Part shown: piece after piece, positions 25,890-34,680 of the stretch
Position numbering within the stretch: the first letter of the stretch is position 1
Layout of the letters: the number at the start of each line of letters is the position of its first letter
Source of the DNA: Rhodobacterales bacterium
GTDB taxonomy: Bacteria > Pseudomonadota > Alphaproteobacteria > Rhizobiales > Stappiaceae
Reading direction: 5' to 3'
DNA length: 64,000 nt
NCBI GenBank assembly: GCA_008107755.1
Contig: VIRH01000072.1
Coordinates: 124,001-188,000, forward strand
Position numbers and translations under genes: made by a program
The notes under the pieces: model-generated
What the model was told of the DNA's origin: nothing
Databases searched by the model: none
The model's input: only the letters and a program-made list of their open reading frames with translations

Positions 25890-26429
25890 TCAGGAAAGGC
25901 GACGTTCGTTGGCGTTCTTGAACATGTCGCGAACCATGCGCTTGGCATCCTCCACGATCGTTTCGCCGAGTTCGGCATATCCGGCCATGACGCCTTCATG
26001 CAGAAGGTAGATGGTTGTCGCGTAACTTTCCCGACCACTCAGCTCGCCGAAGAACTCCAGAAGCTCCGCCTTGTGGCGCTTGACGGTGGCCTTGATCTGG
26101 ACGCTGTCGGGATTGGCAGACAGGGCCTGCTTGAAGAAGCACGCCCGACCTTCCGTCATTTGCATCCAGCCGCCGAGCTTGTCGAAAAGCTGCTCCGCAG
26201 CCGCAAGGCCCGGCTCGCGAACCCCTTCATGCACATAATCGATGTATCTGAGATGACGGTGCTCGAGCGCGCCGAGGACCATTGCCTCGCGCGACGGGAA
26301 GTAGCGGTAGAGGGTCCGCATGCTCACACCGACCCCGGCACGCAGTTCGGGAACACTCGGTTCCGCGAACCCACGACTCCAGAAGACCTGTTCCAAGCCG
26401 GCAGCGATCTGTCTCTGAGCATTGTCCAT
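25890..26429 (-). CDS. TetR-family transcriptional regulator
   Basis: 179 residues from the ATG at 26429; the frame extends to 26507, but that part lies in AT-rich leader. The helix-turn-helix is at about residues 8-52 (LEQVFWSRGFAEPSVPELRAGVGVSMRTLYRYFPSREAMV), the classic TetR_N pattern. The C-terminal ligand domain (about 75-175) is not specific. Convergent with the dehydrogenase gene. The target is unknown; autoregulation and control of a neighbour are possible. Confidence 0.87.
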   Translation of the reverse strand: MDNAQRQIAAGLEQVFWSRGFAEPSVPELRAGVGVSMRTLYRYFPSREAMVLGALEHRHLRYIDYVHEGVREPGLAAAEQLFDKLGGWMQMTEGRACFFKQALSANPDSVQIKATVKRHKAELLEFFGELSGRESYATTIYLLHEGVMAGYAELGETIVEDAKRMVRDMFKNANERRLS

Positions 26430-26632
26430 TAGAATATATTTGTTCTGCAAACTGAAAAAATTCAAGAAAAACCTTAGTTCTAAACCTATAAATGCACGCT
26501 CCGACAACTGTCAAAACACGAAATCGTACATCCGGGTTGAAAACGGCTCTTGCGAGGTAAGGACTTTCCCTTAAGCACTTTCACAAAAGACAACCATTGA
26601 GTGCATTTTCAAGAGCCTATCGAACGCCCACG

Positions 26633-27529
26633 TCAGCAAATCGGTTCCCGCTCGAACCATTCGACAAGAAAATCGACGAAGGCGCGCACCTTGGCGCTCA
26701 AATGGCGCCGATGCGGATAGACGGCATAGATGCCGCGCTGCGGTTCCTCATAGTCTTCCAGAACCAGTTTCAACCTGCCGTGCCTCACGTCTTCGTGGAC
26801 AAAGAACATGGGAGTCCTCAGGAACCCGAGATCGCGAAGGGCCGCCTCCCGGCCTGCCACAGCACTGTTAACCTCCAGCGGCCCCCGAACAGGCACGGAG
26901 AGCCGCTCCCCATTGTCCCGAAAGCCCCAGTTCTGCCTGTAGCGGTAGTTTGAATCGACAAGGCAGGGACGTGTCGAAAGATCCGCCGGCACCCTCGGCT
27001 CGCCATAATGCTCGATCACCTTGCCGCTGGCGCAGACCACTGTCCGGAAGGGAGCGATCCGACGTGCGATCAGGCTGGAATCCTCAAGCTGTGCGACACG
27101 GACGGCGAGATCGAACCCTTCCTCCACCAGATCCACGAACCGGTCCTCCAGCCGCAGGTCGAGATTGACGTCAGGATACTTGACCAGAAAGTCCATCATC
27201 GCCCGATTGAGACCGTCATCGCCCATGGACCGGGGCGCCGACACCCTGAGGCGGCCACGGACTTCCTGATGGGTGGATTGCACGGAAGCCTGCAGATCAT
27301 CGATCCGCTGCAGGATCTCGACCGCTTCCTTATAATAGGCCTCGCCGACATCGGTCATCGACACCTGGCGTGTCGTCCGGTTCAGGAGCCGGACACCAAG
27401 TTCGTCTTCAAGTTCGCCAACATATTTCGAGACAAGCGCCTTGGATCGGCCCATCTCGCGCGCGGCTGCGGAAAATCCATTGGAATCGACCACTTGAATG
27501 AAGCAGCGCATGCGAGTGATTGCGTCCAT
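26633..27529 (-). CDS. LysR-family transcriptional regulator
   Basis: 298 residues. N-terminal HTH at about 1-60 (MDAITRMRCFIQVVDSNGFSAAAREMGRSKALVSKYVGELEDELGVRLLNRTTRQVSMT), followed by the LysR substrate-binding fold at about 90-290. The motif DLAVRVAQLEDSSLIARRIAPFRTVVCAS is typical of the subgroup that often controls a neighbouring oxidoreductase or exporter. Here the upstream neighbour on the same strand is the DUF2937-like gene and no divergent target is obvious. Separated from the TetR gene by 203 bases of AT-rich DNA without visible features. Confidence 0.9.
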   Translation of the reverse strand: MDAITRMRCFIQVVDSNGFSAAAREMGRSKALVSKYVGELEDELGVRLLNRTTRQVSMTDVGEAYYKEAVEILQRIDDLQASVQSTHQEVRGRLRVSAPRSMGDDGLNRAMMDFLVKYPDVNLDLRLEDRFVDLVEEGFDLAVRVAQLEDSSLIARRIAPFRTVVCASGKVIEHYGEPRVPADLSTRPCLVDSNYRYRQNWGFRDNGERLSVPVRGPLEVNSAVAGREAALRDLGFLRTPMFFVHEDVRHGRLKLVLEDYEEPQRGIYAVYPHRRHLSAKVRAFVDFLVEWFEREPIC

Positions 27530-27639
27530 CCGGCACCCTTTCCCGGCGTTGAGCAGACAGAACTGCTTATCCTATTTCGCGGACCGGTCAAGAAACCGGG
27601 CCATCCGGGCGGTGACAACGCCCCTGGAACCGTGTCGCC

Positions 27640-28149
27640 TCAAGGCCGGCTCGGACGCCGAAGAACCCGCCGCTTCGTGATGCGTGCGGCGCCGACGAGA
27701 AACCACATGATGAACAATCCCGCGATCGCGCCGGCCCCGGCGCTGGCAATGCCTTCGCCCGTCACCGGCACCGCCGGCTCGTAGTCATCAGCTGTTGCCT
27801 GGGCGAGCTGCGGATCGAAGCCCTGGGCAAAGATCACGAGACGCCGGATCGATCCGGCCGTCTGCAGCTCCGCTTGCTGCTGCTTCAGGCGGCTCAAACG
27901 GATTTCCGCATTCAGCATGCTGTCGCCACGCGCGCGAATGAATGGATCGTCGGAGGCCTTCTGCAGGGCAATCGCTTCGGCGGAGGTCATGCCGAAGGCA
28001 TCTGCATCCCGGTAGAAATCGGCAAGAACCTCTTCCAGGGCATCGATGGCACCCCCAAGCCTCTGGCGATATTGCTGGGAAAACTCGGGCAACTGGGAAC
28101 TTGCCGTTCCTGTCACAAGCATGGCCAGCAACATCAGAATACGTGCCAT
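27640..28149 (-). CDS. DUF2937-like membrane protein
   Basis: 169 residues from the ATG at 28149; the frame is open to 28188. A hydrophobic N-terminus (RILMLLAMLVTGTAS) is followed by a helical region with QYRQRLGGAIDALEEVLADFYRDADAFGMT, a segment I associate with DUF2937. A C-terminal transmembrane helix (ASAGAGAIAGLFIMWFLVGAA) and a basic tail end it. Function unknown. It lies 52 bases downstream of the WD40 gene on the same strand and may be in the same transcript. Confidence 0.68.
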   Translation of the reverse strand: MARILMLLAMLVTGTASSQLPEFSQQYRQRLGGAIDALEEVLADFYRDADAFGMTSAEAIALQKASDDPFIRARGDSMLNAEIRLSRLKQQQAELQTAGSIRRLVIFAQGFDPQLAQATADDYEPAVPVTGEGIASAGAGAIAGLFIMWFLVGAARITKRRVLRRPSRP

Positions 28150-28201
28150 TCGCTTTTCCCGTTCCTTTTGTTCGAAGGCCGAGCGCACGCCCTCGGACGC
28201 A

Positions 28202-29179
28202 TCAGTCCTCCAGACTGATTAAACCGGCTTCTCCCGCCTCGGTTCCAAAAGCAAGCCGCGTTCCCGCGTCATCCCAGGCAAGAGAGGAGACCGGACCGTC
28301 TCCGGGACGCCGCAAAAGAACCTCCGCATTGTCCTCGAAACGGCACATCAGAACCATGCCGTCTTGATAGCCGACGGCGACGACCTCCTCCTTCGGGTGA
28401 CAGGCGACGGCGGCAACGAGATTGTCGCTCCTCGTGCCGAGCTGGAGGGGAGCCTGACCCATCGGCCCGGTCTTGCCGAAGAACGGCCAGAGGATTGCGG
28501 CATTCGCGCCTGACGTGGCGAGGTAGCGGCCTTTGGCCGACCAGCTGAACGATTTGACCTTGGCGGGATAGCCGGTCATGCGCATGTCCTGTGCATCGGA
28601 AAGCCGCCATCCATGCAGGGCATTTTCCTGCATCGCGGTGACGAGATACTTGCCGTCCGGCGAAAAGCTGATGCCGAGATGCGCCCCCTTCCAGCCGAGT
28701 TCCACGGGTTCTCCCTCCGTGCCGGCCCACCAGAGCGTCGCGCCGTCGTATCTGGAAACGGCGATCCGCATGCCCTTGGGCGCGAAGGCCAGCCCGCCAA
28801 CGGCGCGCTCGTGAACGAATTCCTTCTCGCGCCCGTCTGCAAACCGCACCCAGGCCGTCCGACCGCTTGCGAAGGCAACGGCGCCGGAGGGGCCGGCCGC
28901 GATCAGATCGATCCACTTGCGGGGCCGCTCGGCCAGCAACTCGCCGGAACCGTCAAGGCGGGTGAGATGGATGCAGCCATCGTCTCCGGAGGAAATCAGG
29001 CCTTTGCCATCCGGCTGCGGCTCCGCGGCAAGCAGCCCGGCCTTGTGCGGCCGCAGCCTCTTTTCACCTTGACCCGACAGGACGATTTCGCCCTCACCGG
29101 ACGCGAAAAAAGCCGTGTCTTTAAGAAAGCCGGTGCGGACGACGAAACCGTCCACCTCGACGGGAGCAACAGTCGGCAA
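28202..29179 (-). CDS. WD40-repeat protein, partner of the COG0523 GTPase
   Basis: 325 residues made of repeated blades with WD40-like spacing, for example GAHLGISFSPDGKYLVTAMQENALHGWRLSDA, SFSWSAKGRYLATSGANAAILWPF and SSLAWDDAGTRLAFGTEAGEAGLISLED, consistent with a seven-bladed propeller. There is no signal peptide, so it is probably cytoplasmic. It starts 11 bases after the CobW gene stop, a pairing I recall from other alphaproteobacteria, where both genes sit together in zinc-limitation contexts. Molecular role not established; a protein-protein platform is likely. Confidence 0.83.
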   Translation of the reverse strand: MPTVAPVEVDGFVVRTGFLKDTAFFASGEGEIVLSGQGEKRLRPHKAGLLAAEPQPDGKGLISSGDDGCIHLTRLDGSGELLAERPRKWIDLIAAGPSGAVAFASGRTAWVRFADGREKEFVHERAVGGLAFAPKGMRIAVSRYDGATLWWAGTEGEPVELGWKGAHLGISFSPDGKYLVTAMQENALHGWRLSDAQDMRMTGYPAKVKSFSWSAKGRYLATSGANAAILWPFFGKTGPMGQAPLQLGTRSDNLVAAVACHPKEEVVAVGYQDGMVLMCRFEDNAEVLLRRPGDGPVSSLAWDDAGTRLAFGTEAGEAGLISLED

Positions 29180-29190
29180 AACGTATTTCC

Positions 29191-30285
29191 TTATTGAGCG
29201 ATGCAGGCCTGGAAACTGTCGCGCAGGACGTCCCAGTTGAGATCGCGGCCGATGAAGACCAGCCGGCTCTCACGCGGCTCGTCAGCCTTCCAGTCTCGCT
29301 GATGATCGCCTTCCACGATCATGTGCACGCCCTGGATGACATACCGCTGCGGATCGTCCTTGAAGGCGAGAATACCCTTCATCCTGAGAATATTCGGTCC
29401 CTGGACCTGGGTGACCTGATTGATCCAGGGAAAGAACATGTCCGGGTTGAGATCACCCGCTTTCAGAGAAATGCTTTTGACCGAATGCGGATCGTCGTGG
29501 TGGTGATGATCGTGATCGCAGTCCGGACCGCATTCGTGCCCATCCCCATGCTCATGTCCGTGATGATGGTGGTGATCATGGTCATGATCGCAATCGGGGC
29601 CACACTCGTCGGCGTGATGGCCATGTTCCAGGAAATGCGGATCCAGCGACAGAACGCGGTCGAGATCGAATGCACCGCGATCCAGAACCTTGGCGATATC
29701 GATACCGCAGCGCTCGCTGCGATGCAGGACGGCATAGGGATTGATCGACCGGATACGGGCCTCGACGCCGGCGAGGTCCTCTGCCGTCACGAGATCGGTC
29801 TTGTTGATCAGGATCACGTCGGCAAAGGCGATCTGGTCCGCCGCTTCTTCCGTGTCCTCGAGTCGCTTCAGAACATGGCGCGCATCGACCACGGCCACGA
29901 CCGCATCGAGCTTCGCCTTGGCGCGCACGTCGTCGTCCATGAAGAAGGTCTGCGCAACAGGAGCCGGATCGGCGACCCCGGTCGTCTCTACGATGATCGC
30001 ATCGAAGGCATTCTTTCGCTTCATCAGGTTCTGAACGGTGCGGATCAGATCACCGCGAACGGTGCAGCAGATGCAGCCGTTGTTCATTTCGAAAATTTCT
30101 TCGTCCGACTCGACCAACAGGTCGTTGTCGATCCCGACTTCACCGAATTCGTTGACGATGACCGCATAGCGCTGACCGTGGTTCTCGGTCAGGATCCGGT
30201 TGAGAAGCGTGGTCTTTCCGGCGCCGAGATAACCTGTGAGAACGGTGACGGGGATTTGTGCAGAAGCATCCTGGGTCGCTGACAT
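29191..30285 (-). CDS. COG0523 (CobW/ZigA-type) metal-chaperone GTPase
   Basis: 364 residues. P-loop [15 protein letters not shown], the metal-binding CxCC motif in [13 protein letters not shown], the [11 protein letters not shown] segment and the guanine-specificity motif INKTDL mark the COG0523 GTPases. A His/Cys/Asp-rich stretch in the middle (about 220-270) contains two copies of [10 protein letters not shown] followed by His runs. The C-terminal CobW_C domain begins near [10 protein letters not shown] and includes [23 protein letters not shown]. Members deliver Zn, Co or Fe to client proteins using GTP. The His-rich loop and the WD40 partner favour zinc. No clear Zur box was seen upstream. 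Confidence 0.9.
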   Translation of the reverse strand: MSATQDASAQIPVTVLTGYLGAGKTTLLNRILTENHGQRYAVIVNEFGEVGIDNDLLVESDEEIFEMNNGCICCTVRGDLIRTVQNLMKRKNAFDAIIVETTGVADPAPVAQTFFMDDDVRAKAKLDAVVAVVDARHVLKRLEDTEEAADQIAFADVILINKTDLVTAEDLAGVEARIRSINPYAVLHRSERCGIDIAKVLDRGAFDLDRVLSLDPHFLEHGHHADECGPDCDHDHDHHHHHGHEHGDGHECGPDCDHDHHHHDDPHSVKSISLKAGDLNPDMFFPWINQVTQVQGPNILRMKGILAFKDDPQRYVIQGVHMIVEGDHQRDWKADEPRESRLVFIGRDLNWDVLRDSFQACIAQ

Positions 30286-30510
30286 GGCGCAACTTCCTGG
30301 CTTTTATAGTGGGGTTTACCTGCGGATCGGCAGGCCTGTTTGACGCGAATATAAGGACAACGTCAACACATTGGGAGTGCATGCGGGCATTTTCACCCGA
30401 TGAGGCGGGAAAATGCCGTGGTGCGAACCGATTGCCCGTGCTGGCGTCTTTCATTCTCGCCCGAAAACGCGCTAGCTCACGACAGACAAACGGATTTCAG
30501 GGAGGCCGAC

Positions 30511-31695
30511 ATGCTGCAGACGATTGCCGGATTTGACCGGATTGGCGAAGAAAATGCCTTCGCCGTGCTGGCGCGGGCAACCGAGCTTGCAATCGCGGGA
30601 CAGGACATCATCAATCTCGGCATCGGACAGCCGGACTTCAAGACGCCCGAGCATATCGTCGAAGCGGCCATCAAGGCGCTCAGGGACGGACACCACGGCT
30701 ATACGCCGGCGACCGGCATCGCGCCCTTGCGCGAAGCTGTCAGCGCGGATCTCCTTAAGCGTCATGGTGTCGAAACCGACCCGGACCAGGTCCTGATCGT
30801 GCCGGGAGGCAAGGTCACGATGTTCATGGCGATCCTCATGTTCGGCGAACTGGGCGCGGACATTCTCTATCCGGACCCGGGATTTCCGATCTACCGCTCG
30901 ATGATCGAATTCACCGGTGCGCGCCCGGTGCCTGTCCCGATCCGCGAGGAGAACGACTTTGCCTTTTCCGCCGAAGAGACGCTCGCGCTGATCACCGACA
31001 AGACGCGCCTCCTGATCCTCAATTCCCCGGCCAATCCGACCGGCGGCGTCACCCCGCGTGCGGAGATCGAGAAACTCGTCGCAGGCCTTCAGAACCATCC
31101 GGGCGTTGCCGTCATGTCCGACGAGATCTACTCGCAGATGACCTATGACGGCATGGAGCATGTCTCTTTGCTGGAGTTCGAGAGCCTCCGCGACCGGCTG
31201 ATTCTGCTCGACGGCTGGTCCAAGACCTATGCGATGACGGGCTGGCGCATGGGCTTTTCGCTCTGGCCGGACGCTCTGTTCAACAAGGCGCGCAAGCTGG
31301 CCGTCAACGCGTGGTCCTGCGTCAACGCCCCCGCGCAATATGCCGGACTGGCCGCCCTGACCGGACCGCAGGACGACGTCGCAAGCATGGTTGCCGAGTT
31401 CGACGCCAGACGCCAGGTGATCGTTGACGGGCTGAACGCCATCGACGGAATTTCCTGCCGATCCCCTCGCGGCGCCTTCTATGCCTATCCGAACATCACA
31501 GGCACCGGCTGGAAATCCAAACAGCTGGCCTCGGCCCTCCTGGAGGAGGCTGGTGTCGCCACGATCGGCGGGCCCGACTTCGGGACACTGGGGGAAGGTT
31601 ACATTCGCCTTTCCTATGCCAACTCGACCGAGAATATCAAAACCGCACTGAACAGGGTAAAGCACTTTCTGAACGACAACTCAAAATCGAAATAG
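30511..31695 (+). CDS. Pyridoxal-phosphate aminotransferase (class I/II, aspartate aminotransferase fold)
   Basis: 394 residues from the ATG at 30511, preceded by AGGGAGG. Features: INLGIGQPDFKTPEHIVEAA, HHGYTPATGIAPLREAV, the substrate-side ILNSPANPTGG, the PLP-Asp region MSDEIYSQM and the Schiff-base Lys in DGWSKTYAMTGWRMG (Lys about residue 236). The C-terminal Arg that binds the alpha-carboxylate is in GYIRLSYA. Substrate preference cannot be decided. Divergent from the CobW gene, transcribed alone. Confidence 0.9.
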   Translation: MLQTIAGFDRIGEENAFAVLARATELAIAGQDIINLGIGQPDFKTPEHIVEAAIKALRDGHHGYTPATGIAPLREAVSADLLKRHGVETDPDQVLIVPGGKVTMFMAILMFGELGADILYPDPGFPIYRSMIEFTGARPVPVPIREENDFAFSAEETLALITDKTRLLILNSPANPTGGVTPRAEIEKLVAGLQNHPGVAVMSDEIYSQMTYDGMEHVSLLEFESLRDRLILLDGWSKTYAMTGWRMGFSLWPDALFNKARKLAVNAWSCVNAPAQYAGLAALTGPQDDVASMVAEFDARRQVIVDGLNAIDGISCRSPRGAFYAYPNITGTGWKSKQLASALLEEAGVATIGGPDFGTLGEGYIRLSYANSTENIKTALNRVKHFLNDNSKSK

Positions 31696-31832
31696 CATTG
31701 CTAAAAATGACAAGTCTAACTAGCTGGCCCGACAAGCAACGACTGGAGAACCAAGCCAAAAAGGTATGCGTTTATTAAACTTTTTCTGTTCGATTGAACG
31801 ACACGCCAACACATCTCGAAATATGGCGGGCC

Positions 31833-34013
31833 ATGGAAAAGAACGCAGACCAGACCATCACGATCGACCTTGAAACGACATTCGGGAACCTTCCCGAAAG
31901 CGTTCTCGTGACGAATGCCGAAAGGAAGATCGTGTTTGCGAACCGGGCGACGAAAGAGCTGCTACGCCTTTCGAGAACCGAGATTTGCGCATCCCGGACA
32001 CAGCGTTTCTTCGCCGACCCGAAACAGTTCGAGGAATTGGGTCGACTTTATCGGCAGCCAGAAACGGGTGGATCGAAAGAAGCCCACTGCATTGACCTCA
32101 GGCTCGGCGACGGCACGATCGCAAAGGTGGAAACAGTGACTGCGCCGCTGTACGACACTCAAAACAATCTCTCGGGCCTTCTTGTCATTATCCGTGACAC
32201 GCGCGAGAAACGCGCTCTTGAGGAGCAACTGACCGCCGTTGCGGTTACGCTCGAGGAAGCGCTGGACGCGATCTCTGAAGGGTTTGCTCTATACGACAGC
32301 GACGATCGGCTCGTCATCTGCAACGACAATTACCGCGAAATCTACACCAGTTCCGCTCCCGCCATCTTTCCCGGAAACCGCTTCGAAGACATCCTGCGTT
32401 TCGGTCTGGGGCGCAAACAATACAGCACCGGAGACTTGAGCGATGAGGACTGGCTGGCCGATCGCATCAGGCGGCATCGCAATTGCGACGGCTCCGTCAT
32501 CGAGCAGAGACTGGAAAACGGGCGTTGGCTGCGCATTTCCGAAACGAAGACGACCAGTGGCGGCATAGCCGGTATTCGTGCGGATATCACGGAGCTGAAG
32601 CAAGCCCAGGCGAAGGCCGAAAGAGCCTATGCGGACCTGGCGCTTATTGCAGACAGCCTTACCGTCAGCATCAACGAGCTTCTGCCGGACGGAACCTGCC
32701 TCTTCACGAACGAGACCGGATGCAAATGGTTCAACGCGTCCGCAGAGGAGCTGATCGGAAAACCGCTGCGGGAAAGGCTCTGCGCGCAGGATCGCGAGAT
32801 CGTGAGCCGGCATGCAGCCCGTGCGATCGAGGAACGCCGCGCGGTCAGCGCAGAACTGAACCTGCAGTTTCCGGACGGCGTGCATCGGGACTGCAAGATT
32901 GACTGGAACCCCAGGCTCACCGCGACCGGCGAAGTGGATCGGCTGGTGGTCATGGCGACGGATATCACGGACCGGAAGAGAACGGAAACCACGCTGGCCG
33001 AAGTCTATTCCCTTACCTCCAGCCGTGAACTCGGTCACAAAGAAAAAATCGATGAATTCCTGCGGATCGGCTGCAGGCATTACGATCTTCCCTTCGGCAT
33101 TCTGAGCCACGTGGCTGACAACAGCTACGCCATCGTCAACGCTGCCAGCCCCAATGGCGAGCTCGTGCCCGGGACGGAGTTTCAGCTGGCAGACACCTAT
33201 TGTCAGCTCACCCTCCAGGCCACGGAACCGCTGGCGACGACCAAGGCCTCCGAAAGCAATTTCGCAGCACATCCTTGCTACCGCAATTTCGGCCTTGAAA
33301 CCTACATCGGCTGCCCGGTGTTCGTGGATGGCCTGATCTACGGCACGATCAACTTCTCCTCACCGCAGGCGCGCAAGAGGGACTTTTCGGTTTCAGATCG
33401 CCAGATCCTGCGCCGGTTTGCAGACTGGATGGGTCACGAGATCGCGCGCCAGCGCGACCACCAGGCGCTTCTCGACGCCAAGATCAATCTGGAACGCATC
33501 GCGTCGGTGGACGATCTGACACAGACCATGAACCGTCGCGCCTTCATGGAGCAGGCGCAAAAGGAGCTGATGCGATATCGCAGATACAATCAGCCCTTCA
33601 CCTGCGTCATGATGGATATCGATCACTTCAAGCTGATCAATGATCGCCACGGGCACGCAACCGGCGACGACGTGCTGAAAAAATTCGCCGCGACCATCAT
33701 GGCAAGTCTGCGTCCGGTCGACGTCTTCGGGCGGATCGGCGGCGAGGAATTCTGCCTGCTTCTGCACGGCACATCCGCGGGGGACGCCACGACGGTCTGC
33801 GATCGTCTACGCCTGAGCATCATCGCGAATTGCAGCACCGAAAACTGCGGCCCGGTGACCTGCAGCATGGGCCTGGCGACGGTCTGCGAATCCGATGTGG
33901 AATTCAGCAGCCTGATGCAGAAGGCCGACACGGCCCTCTATGAGGCCAAGTCCTCCGGACGCAACAGATGTGTCGTTTATACCGAATCGCAATCAGCCGC
34001 CGTCGCCGAGTAA
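31833..34013 (+). CDS. PAS/PAS/PAS-GAF diguanylate cyclase
   Basis: 726 residues if started at the ATG at 31833; a TTG at 31794 is possible. No membrane helix. Order: PAS (about 15-125), short coiled coil, PAS-7-like (about 135-255, LDAISEGFALYDSDDRLVICNDNYREIY), PAS (about 265-385), GAF (about 400-545, PFGILSHVADNSYAIVNAASPNG, YIGCPVFVDGLIYGTINF) and GGDEF (about 560-720). The active-site loop reads RIGGEEFCLLL, so it should make c-di-GMP. No EAL domain. Transcribed alone between the aminotransferase and usp-BCCT. Signal unknown. Confidence 0.9.
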   Translation: MEKNADQTITIDLETTFGNLPESVLVTNAERKIVFANRATKELLRLSRTEICASRTQRFFADPKQFEELGRLYRQPETGGSKEAHCIDLRLGDGTIAKVETVTAPLYDTQNNLSGLLVIIRDTREKRALEEQLTAVAVTLEEALDAISEGFALYDSDDRLVICNDNYREIYTSSAPAIFPGNRFEDILRFGLGRKQYSTGDLSDEDWLADRIRRHRNCDGSVIEQRLENGRWLRISETKTTSGGIAGIRADITELKQAQAKAERAYADLALIADSLTVSINELLPDGTCLFTNETGCKWFNASAEELIGKPLRERLCAQDREIVSRHAARAIEERRAVSAELNLQFPDGVHRDCKIDWNPRLTATGEVDRLVVMATDITDRKRTETTLAEVYSLTSSRELGHKEKIDEFLRIGCRHYDLPFGILSHVADNSYAIVNAASPNGELVPGTEFQLADTYCQLTLQATEPLATTKASESNFAAHPCYRNFGLETYIGCPVFVDGLIYGTINFSSPQARKRDFSVSDRQILRRFADWMGHEIARQRDHQALLDAKINLERIASVDDLTQTMNRRAFMEQAQKELMRYRRYNQPFTCVMMDIDHFKLINDRHGHATGDDVLKKFAATIMASLRPVDVFGRIGGEEFCLLLHGTSAGDATTVCDRLRLSIIANCSTENCGPVTCSMGLATVCESDVEFSSLMQKADTALYEAKSSGRNRCVVYTESQSAAVAE

Positions 34014-34191
34014 TCGGGCAAGTCTAGGCGGGATTATTCCGTAAAAATATGTCGCGATGCGGCGACCGTATGACGGTCTTTGACGCAGCCTCTCATATGC
34101 GCCAGAGTATCCTGAGCTGGCACGAGGAGGGCACGTGCCAAAAACCACGACAACATGTCACTATCCACGCCCTCCACAAATCCGTCGCGTT

Positions 34192-34216
34192 GACAAGAAC
34201 TCCAGCTATTCTTGTC
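34192..34216 (+). promoter_or_regulatory. Inverted repeat with promoter-like hexamer before the usp-BCCT operon
   Basis: GACAAGAA-N9-TTCTTGTC is a perfect 8-bp inverted repeat. It overlaps a TTGACA hexamer (34190-34195) and ends about 10 bases before the GAGGAGGGA ribosome site. Its right half lies in CTATTCTTGTC (34206-34216), which also occurs upstream of proV. It could be an operator or a 5' leader hairpin that occludes the ribosome site. Confidence 0.5.
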
Positions 34217-34237
34217 TATCCACATGAGGAGGGACTT

Positions 34238-34651
34238 TTGTTCAAGAAAATACTCGTTCCGATAGATCTGCAGCATGCGGATAAATTGGAGAAAGCGATC
34301 TCCGTGGGCGTTCATGTCGCCAAACCGGATGGTATTCCGTTGGTCTTCACCGCCGTGACCAGCAACGCGCCAAGCGCACTTGCGCATACGCCCGACGAAT
34401 TCAAGAGCAAGCTGTCCGCCTATGCTGCCTCGGAGGCGGAAAAGCACGGCATCGAGGCAACCGGACACGCCGTCTTTTCCCACGACCCGGCGACCGACCT
34501 CGAAGACGCACTGTTGAAGGCCGTGAAAGAGACTGGCGCGGATCTCGTCGTCATGGCAACACACATCCCGAATGTAGCAGACCACTTCTGGCCGTCGAAC
34601 GGCGGCAAGATCGCCTCGCATGCGGATGTTTCCGTCTTCCTGGTCAGGTAA
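34238..34651 (+). CDS. Universal stress protein (UspA family)
   Basis: 137 residues from a TTG at 34238 with a strong GAGGAGGGA ribosome site; the longer open frame upstream carries no family homology. UspA pattern: FKKILVPIDLQHADKLEKAISV at the start, a helical middle, and GADLVVMATHIPNVADHFWPSNGGKIASHADVSVFLV at the end. The last part corresponds to the nucleotide-binding G-2x-G-9x-G(S/T) region but is degenerate, so ATP binding is uncertain. It lies 29 bases before a BCCT carrier. The USP-osmolyte carrier pairing recalls TeaD with TeaABC in Halomonas and suggests a regulatory role. Confidence 0.85.
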   Translation: MFKKILVPIDLQHADKLEKAISVGVHVAKPDGIPLVFTAVTSNAPSALAHTPDEFKSKLSAYAASEAEKHGIEATGHAVFSHDPATDLEDALLKAVKETGADLVVMATHIPNVADHFWPSNGGKIASHADVSVFLVR

Positions 34652-34680
34652 CCGATCCAAAGAAAAATGAGGACTGCTCA

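Noticed and set aside
29500..29600. Second CAT/GTG-rich repetitive tract
   Set aside because: Coding His/Asp-rich metal loop of the COG0523 GTPase, not a non-coding repeat array.
34049..34237. Longer N-terminus for the UspA gene
   Set aside because: The extra 63 codons have no UspA homology, and a strong ribosome site precedes the TTG at 34238.
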